The notes below the pieces were generated by a model, which ran no database searches, was not told where the DNA came from, and saw nothing but the letters and a program-made list of their open reading frames with translations. 64,000 nucleotides of DNA from assembly GCA_037157565.1 (NCBI GenBank), contig JAZHRO010000063.1:158088501-158152500 (forward strand). The letters are read 5' to 3'. This document shows, piece after piece, positions 57,619 through 64,000 of this stretch; position 1 is the stretch's first letter; each line of letters starts with the position of its first letter. The DNA comes from Thalassia testudinum (taxonomy: Eukaryota > Streptophyta > Magnoliopsida > Alismatales > Hydrocharitaceae). A program made the position numbers and the translations under genes.

Positions 57619-60600
57619 TGATGAGACACTCATCATGATCTCTAATTACCCCTAATTAACTAGTCTTCCTAGTTAATTAGCTAGGGTTATGAATATATAA
57701 GAGTTATTTATAGAATAAGGGATATTTAGTTAAGGACCTTAAAATAAGTTAAAAATGAAATTTTATCATTCAATTAACATTATTAATAATTTAGATAATA
57801 ATCTGGCTCGAAATCCTATTAATCATTTCCTTAATTAATAAGTTAAGTAACTTAAATATAATGTATACCTAAGTATATAATAACTTAAGTGATTTTACTT
57901 AATTTAATAAATTAACCCAAAAAGGTCAAAAATGTAAATTCAAGGTGTAAACATAATATTTACCTTATTTAATAACATATATAAAAAGTTGGAAAAGATC
58001 TAAATTAAAATAAACCTTCAAAACCTGGGTTTACATTTTAGTCCTTAATATTCATTACAGTCGGGTCATTATTTCTCACACAGGTCCTTAAGGTTTATTA
58101 CATATAAGTCCCTCTTCGTCTTCTTCTTCTTCTTCTTCTCCAGTTGAATGAACGGCTGGCGGTAGAGAGTCACCCCACCGTGCGATCACCGCCCTGCCGA
58201 AATCATTCCTCTTTGTCCAAGCTCTTGCAGCTTGCGCTCACCACCTCCACTTGATCCATCGGTCTGGATTAACCGAGAATCCTATTTTTCAGTGGGAGAT
58301 AACCTCACCGTCATCGGAGATGACGACGGAGGATAAGCTCCGCAAGCTCCTTCTTCGGCCAGACCATGCCACTCTCTTCGCCGCAAACTACTATACATAC
58401 CCCCTCACACCTCTGATTTTATTCAAGTTGGCTCCCTTCCCTCTTCTAACACTGCAGTCGACTTCGATAGGCTATTCGTCCAAAACTCCGGCGATTCCCC
58501 ATTCCATCTTCCGACTTCCTCCATCCATCTTAAGCAGCCGAGGAGATCCGCCGTGGTCTTCCTCACCTCTGACGAAGGCGCCGACCTAAGGATTCCTCTG
58601 CTCCACCTCAAATCCACACGTCAGAGATCTTTCTTCCACCCTCTAATTTCATCGTCCCCTATGAACCTTCGGCAGAACCCTATTGACCCCTTTCATCCAG
58701 GTAACAGTAGACTAGGAGTAGGAGTAGGAGTAGGCTAGCTTAGTTAGTTAGTTTAGTTAGTTAGGTTAGAGTAATTTCAGATTTTAGTTTCATCTCCTCC
58801 GACTTCGACGAGTTCCTTGAGCTCGCTAGAGCTTTAATTTTGTCTTTTAACTGATTGTTCACCTTCCTATATCTTCCATGTTCACTTGTAATTCACCTAA
58901 TCATTAATTAAATCACCTAAACGCCTAATTCAAGCCTCACCTTCACCGACTACTGACACTGTCCATGGTGACAGTAGTCGATTTAATTTCACCTTCATTG
59001 GGTTCTTTCATCACCTATCACCACTAATGAACCCTAATCGACATTATAATATCTATTATTATCATCTATAATTAAACACCTAAATTTAATTAAGCTCCTG
59101 ATCTCGCTGTCCATGGTGGCTCAGGAATAGTTCAAACTATAAATTAAATATATATTTATGAATATTAACATCTGTTGACTTGATTTAACCTCTCAATCGA
59201 GTAGTTAAATCAAGTCCTGAGCTTTAACCACTCAAATCTCTTAAGAAAACAAACTTATTGTCAAATCTTAATTTTAATGAACAAATGAGGAATTAAATGT
59301 GATACTGAGGTTCCTTGTAACCTCAGGATCATTTTTGGCTTAAAAACGGTTAGTTTTGTCAATCTATACATACAATTCTACATTTTCTGGACTCACCGGA
59401 GCTCTGGCAAGCACCAGTGAGCCAAAGTTGTGTTACAGCCTCTAGAACTTGCTAAGTAGCTCCAGAATTGTTTAATAAGGATTACTAACTGTTCTAAAGA
59501 AATTTGTTTGAGGATTTAACCACTGGAGCTATAGATGTAACTTCTTCTTCCCCAACTTCGACGAGTTGGAGAAGTCTGTTAGGAAGAATTTGAGAAGCAT
59601 TTAATGAGCTCAGAAGCTTCAGTGCGATGCACTGAAGCTATTTTAACCCTCAAAACATTGTAGCAATCTTTCCATGACTCTGTCGAACACACCTATTTTA
59701 GTTCAGTCGGCAAGCCTGAAACCCTAGAAATTAAGTACAGAACACAAATCTAAAGATCTAAATAAGTTCTAGATGATGAGAAGACTCTATTTTAGGCATT
59801 AATTTCTTAGGAGGAAGCTTAGAACAAAAAGTCAATTTTCGAGCTTCCACAGTCAAACATGAGTCTGATAATGGAGTTCTAAGCTTGAATTGAGATTTTG
59901 AATGGAAACTATTTCTGGGATCTTATTTGATTATCTGAAATTAATTAAAGTAAGCTCAGATGATGTACTTAGTGAACATTTAGTTTTTGCCAATTTGGGT
60001 TACTTTCGAACCCAAACCAACAGAAGTACTGTTCTGATGAAATTTAAACTTAAAACCTACCTAGATTGATTTGCTATAACCCTTAGAATTAATCTAAATA
60101 GATTAGGAACACTTTAAAGTGTCTGTTGCACATATTGATGCCTGAAAATCAAACGCTGAATCTTTCAGAGAAGAGAAAAGCTTCTTTACAGGTTTTGAAG
60201 GTCTTAAGAGTTTAAAATCTATCCTAATAGATGTGGAATCATTTATATCACATGTACAGACCTTTTAATAGAAGAGAGAAGTCCATCTGAGGACTCTCCT
60301 GACATAAAAACTACTAGGCTAGTAAAAACCCCGTAGGAACCCCTGATTTCATCTTTTAAATTGAAGAGAAAAACATCATTAAAACATTAAATTGAACCTG
60401 CAATTGTGTAGATTACCCTTAGAGCTTTCCAACAAACTTGAAATCATTCAATTTGGAGCTCTGGGTAGAAAGGTATGAACATTTGAATTCGGGTCTGAGA
60501 GGGGCAAGTTTGTCCCACCTCGGTTATTCATGAGCATGCGCCTGGGGATAAAACCAATTTGTTTCCTTGGCTATGCAGTCGTCAGCGCTCGGCGCACCAG

Positions 60601-61641
60601 TTTCGATTCCATCTATTCTGATCTAAGCATTGCATGTCTGAGTGTGCAGGCTTATGCCTGTGGGTGTGCGCCTTTGGGGGCATGCGAAAGTGATTGTGCC
60701 CTGGGAGGGCGAGTGTGACCTGGGAGGCCGGGTTAAGCCGATGTGGCTCGAGACTGTGAACCGATTAACAAATGAACTGAAACGAACCTAACTGAGATTA
60801 GGCGAGGACCGAGTAGGGTCCGATCCCACCTTGATCTCAGGGTGCTGTGTATCCTTGAGAGGACCTCGCCGCAAATAAAAAAAACTTTTGGTTAAAAAAC
60901 TAAAAAAAACCCGATTTAGCTGAAAGCTTAAGGAAATGAGAAGCCGCTGGAGGATGCTAAGTGTTGAAGCTGAAAGCTAAAGAAGAAGGCACGGGCACTA
61001 AGGAGTGTTAAGGAGAAAAACTAAGGGAAGAAGAGAAGGCAGGAGAAAACTAAGGAAAAAGATAAGAAACAGGAACAAGAGAAGAAGGCAGGAACAATAA
61101 AAGAAAGAGAGCTCAAGATAGAGAAGGAAATAAAAGAAAGAAAGAAGATTAGAGGCTGAAGAGATTAATGAAAATAAATGAATTTTTCTTGCATCATTAT
61201 CTTTATATTCTTAATTGTAAAACGGCATGTTTTAATAGAATAACTTTTTAATTGCCTTAATTTTTTGGAATGAAATACAATTGAAAAATTAGCATGATTA
61301 CTTGTTAATAAAGTACAACATTTTAAGCAAATATGTTTTGCATATGGAATTTTGTATATCCTTTATGGTTTAAATATTTTGACAAAATTCATGTTTTAAA
61401 AATCAATTTATTTATACCTCCTAAACTTAAAGAGGTAAAAGAAAATTGGTGAATTTGGAGAAAATTATTATGCCTCCCAATGAATGACCTGGACTCAACC
61501 AGTAAAAATTTCTAAAATATTAGGTTAATTCGACCCTATATTACACAATCGACATAACTTCGAGTTAACCTAAGTGATTTCTTCTACTCTTAATTAAGTG
61601 AAATTAACTTGATTACTGAGTTGAGTGAAAACCACGCATCA
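57619..61641 (+). repeat. 3' LTR of H
   Basis: 4023 bp, TGATGAG...GCATCA, uninterrupted and therefore the best reference for the family. Terminal hairpin 57619-57635; promoter position TATACATA (58392-58399); a 7-bp hairpin CGTCATC/GATGACG (58310-58326); GA-rich stretch 60930-61165; tail with GACCTGGACTCAACCAG. The frames 58251-58589 and 60530-60718 also appear in the 5' LTR and reflect LTR homology only. Confidence 0.9.
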
Positions 61642-62443
61642 TTCCTGCACAACTAGGGTTTGCAAGTAAGGTTATATGATGATGCCTTTTTTAGGGTTTA
61701 ACCTTGTTTAGTAGCTTTTAAGGTTTAATCCTTAGGTTGGTTTAATCAGGGTTCAGTAGAACACTCTAGGTTCTACAGGCACTGGTGATGATGTATTCCT
61801 TTAGAAATCAAAAAAAAAATGTGGAGTGCCTGGTTCAACCCTAAAAATCAACCCTAAGTGGCAAACAACTGATGAATCACTTTTATCTTAAGTGGTGCAG
61901 CCCAAGCAGTTCAATCAATTGGCCTATTGCACCACTTAGCTAAGGTAAACAAAAATGTTTGACCTATTCAGATTTCTACTCACTTATTGGTGTGTTGAGT
62001 TAGGGTGTATTGGATCCACTGGACAAATTCTGGTTAAGTGGTAGGTTCAATGTGAAGTGGTGTGCCTTAAGTCGAGAGTTGTGGGTGTTAATGTATGTCC
62101 CTTTTAGAAAATCTCACAATAGAAGAATATTTTTTATTATTTTTTTAATATATGCGAGTGGGTGAGGTGAGACGACGTGACAATCAAACAACAAGATCTT
62201 ATCCTAAAGTTTATAAAAGCACCTTGGTTGATTTGAGTTTGAGTTATTAGTGTGATGAAATGGAAACTAGGGTGGGGGTGGTGGGGGATAAACTTACAAA
62301 TGTCTCTACCCACACTTTACTCCAATCTACCACCTTTGGCTCCTCGATCAGGTTCCTGCAAGACAATAAATCAAAGAAGAAAGATAGGTTAGAAAAATAT
62401 GTAAGTAATGTGGGAAAATGTGAAAAAATCAAAGAGCGTTGCC
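61642..62443 (-). mobile_element. F leader, primer-site side
   Basis: Minus-strand leader between the F primer site and the H insertion. A splice-site-like TTGCAGGAACC (minus reading) lies at about 62350-62360, near 90 bases from the primer site, as in G1, G3 and J. The rest (61650-62250) has inverted fragments around GTGGTGCA and GCACCACTT (61895-61940) but no coding sequence I can support; frames 62247-62622 are chance. Confidence 0.68.
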
Positions 62444-62461
62444 TCCCCATCAACGGCGCCA
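62444..62461 (-). promoter_or_regulatory. Primer binding site of F (tRNA-Asp type)
   Basis: Minus strand TGGCGCCGTTGATGGGGA, two mismatches from the tRNA-Asp complement, three bases from the LTR end at 62465. Confidence 0.87.
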
Positions 62462-62464
62462 AAA

Positions 62465-64000
62465 TGATGACGTTGGATTTGCACACGAAAAGGGTTCGAG
62501 TTTGGAAAACCTGTCGTTGTAGTTCGATTCGCGAGAAAATCCATCGATCAGATACAATTTATAATCGAAACTCAAAAAGTGAGTCCCGGGTCAAACACGG
62601 AGAGGCGAACGTTTGGTTTTGAAAATCCACGTTTCGCTTTTTATTTGTTTTTGTCGTTTTCATCTTTCAAAATTTTTTGGTATTTTTAACAAGCAAAGGT
62701 CAGGTCAATGAATCCTAGCTATTCTACTTGCAAAATATAAAGAGAGAGACAGAGACAGAGATAGATAGTGAAACAATCATGCATTTTTATAATCAAATGT
62801 TTATTACAACTAGGAAAGTAGGAAAACTATGCTACAAAAGCAATAAAGATAGAGATAGGTGAGAGGAATCCCCCTCGACAGTAACTTGGAGGATGACTCG
62901 CTCTGACATCGCCTGCAGGAAGGTGGTGAGGAGCGGGATGAATGAGGACAGAGCTGGGGGACGGAGGGTGGAGCAGGACGGCGTTGTGGCGAGGATATAC
63001 TTCCAGAAGTAGGTGAGAAGACAACCATGGGATGCTCCACGAATGGGGATGATGGGAGGTAAAAATGTTTGCTTTCTACTCTAGAGGAGCATCCTGGGCT
63101 TGGGACAAGCATTCTCTAGAGCCTTGGAGGTGGTGAGAAGAAGAAAGGAGGAGATGAAGAAGAATGGGAGGGGTAGGCATCCTTTTATAGTGGAGGAAAG
63201 AATCTAATTTGTATACTGGATATTTAGTGACGGTCATAAACATCATTGAAGATCTGCAGCAAACATTGCTGAAGATCCCACGCCAACCCTCGCCCCCACT
63301 GGCACGCACATCACACACCTCTGCTGCTGCACTGCTAGCGTACGCCCCACACACCCTTGTCGCTTGTCGCTTGTCGCACGCACACTTGCACTGCGCACCT
63401 ACTCGCCTCACGACCCTACGCACCACTGCTGCTACCGCTATCGCTGCCTTGTGTGCTGCGCTGCTGCACCTATGTGCGTACATGCCTCCATGTGCACACG
63501 CACACCCACGCTGTTGTGTGCGTGTGGTGGCATGTGCATGCACATGGGCGGCCTAGGTTGCGCCACGTGGCTCGACCTGGGTCGTCCATCTTCTTTCCTT
63601 TCTAGGGGTTGCTACAGAGGTCAGATTGAGTCAATTTTCATGCCGTTGGGCTGCGATCGTTGACTCAAATCCATCTGCATGGTCAGATTTGTTGTTTGAG
63701 GCTCCAAATTACATCACATAGTCTCTTGGCCATTGATCTTCCTCGGACTGCATATGGTGCTACAGGACTTCGATCAAGGCAATTTCGAAGGCGTTGGACT
63801 CTGATCGCCATCCTGATCAGATTCATACAGTCGGATCGTCAATCCAAGGCTTTGAAATAAATCTCCTTCTCTCCTGATCACAAAATGGATGCAATTAACC
63901 TAAAATGTACACAACTACTCTAAATGCAGAATGATGCATTCTATGAAATATTTATAATATGGAATGCAAATCTAAGCCTAAGAACAAGCATAAATAGGCA
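62465..64000 (-). repeat. 5' LTR of F (runs to the window end)
   Basis: Homologous to 40375-41902 over its whole length. TATA candidate on the minus strand near 63183-63190 (CTATAAAAGG). The GC-rich stretch upstream of it (63280-63600) encodes overlapping frames in all phases, a composition effect. The last few dozen bases of the LTR (its U3 start) are beyond the window. Confidence 0.87.

Larger units (their letters stand above)
45445..61641 (+). mobile_element. H: gag-only Ty3/gypsy-type element, 5' LTR split by solo LTR K
   Basis: 5' LTR 45445-52164 (3952 bp without K and its duplication), primer site 52171-52188, gag 53169-55093, 3' LTR 57619-61641 (4023 bp). Both LTRs begin with the identical hairpin TGATGAG/CTCATCA. 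The internal region (about 5.45 kb) codes only for gag; no protease or pol. The flanks do not form a duplication: TGCAT before, TTCCT after (a near match TGCAC lies four bases further). The expected PPT site is not purine-rich. Confidence 0.88.
40375..64000 (-). mobile_element. F: minus-strand Ty3/gypsy-type element, interrupted by H (partial)
   Basis: The 3' LTR (40375-41902) and 5' LTR (62465 to past the window end) are homologous along their length and oppositely placed relative to a PPT (41903-41915) and a tRNA-Asp primer site (62444-62461). The internal region is 41903-45444 plus 61642-62464, split by H. It has only small coding remnants: no capsid, protease, reverse transcriptase or integrase recognised. 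The left flank 40370-40374 is ATTCC; the right flank is outside the window. Confidence 0.87.

Overview
The window is plant nuclear DNA made entirely of nested LTR retrotransposons. I find no host gene, tRNA, rRNA or other non-transposon locus. The evidence for a flowering-plant genome is: long LTRs (1.5-4 kb) with TG...CA ends, primer sites complementary to tRNA-Asp (Ty3/gypsy type) or initiator tRNA-Met (copia/Sirevirus type), decayed plant Ty3/gypsy gag and retropepsin sequences, and a Sirevirus-like copia gag. The species cannot be told from the sequence.

Layout, with my working names. J: minus-strand Ty3/gypsy element entering from the left edge (leader 1-812, LTR 813-3115). G3: the oldest plus-strand host element; its 5' LTR is split into 3116-3585, 18899-18912 and 35345-36052, and its internal region runs 36053-40374. 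Inserted in the G3 LTR are (i) solo LTR H1, 3586-18893, which contains reverse solo LTR Gs1 (4309-16125), which contains complete element G1 (5967-15494); and (ii) element G' (18913-35339), which contains reverse solo LTR Gs2 (21639-29554), which contains a gag-only Sirevirus-like copia element (23384-28970). Inserted in the G3 internal region is minus-strand element F (40375 to beyond 64000), which contains element H (45445-61641), whose 5' LTR contains solo LTR K (47938-50700).

The joins are mostly proved by 5-bp target duplications: AGGAT (G1), CCTGC/CCTAC (Gs1), CCACG (H1), AGGAC (G'), CACCC (Gs2), GAGCT (copia) and CTTCT (K). H has no clean duplication. J and F run off the window, so theirs cannot be tested.

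No element carries reverse transcriptase or integrase. G1 and G' keep gag ends and a retropepsin-like region but share the same loss of the gag capsid core, which G3 retains in decayed form. H carries only gag, the copia element only an intact 539-codon gag, and F only small remnants. All must have moved with enzymes supplied by other elements.

The most interesting signals are structural. The first 17-20 bases of the LTR form a 7-bp-stem hairpin in the G, H, K, J and copia families, with the stem sequence differing between families while pairing is kept. K has four strong hairpins in tandem just upstream of its TATA box. F, G and H share hairpin-plus-purine-tract modules in their 3' regions. 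LTR promoters carry arrays of TTGGCGCCAA (G) and AGACGTCT (copia, J) palindromes.
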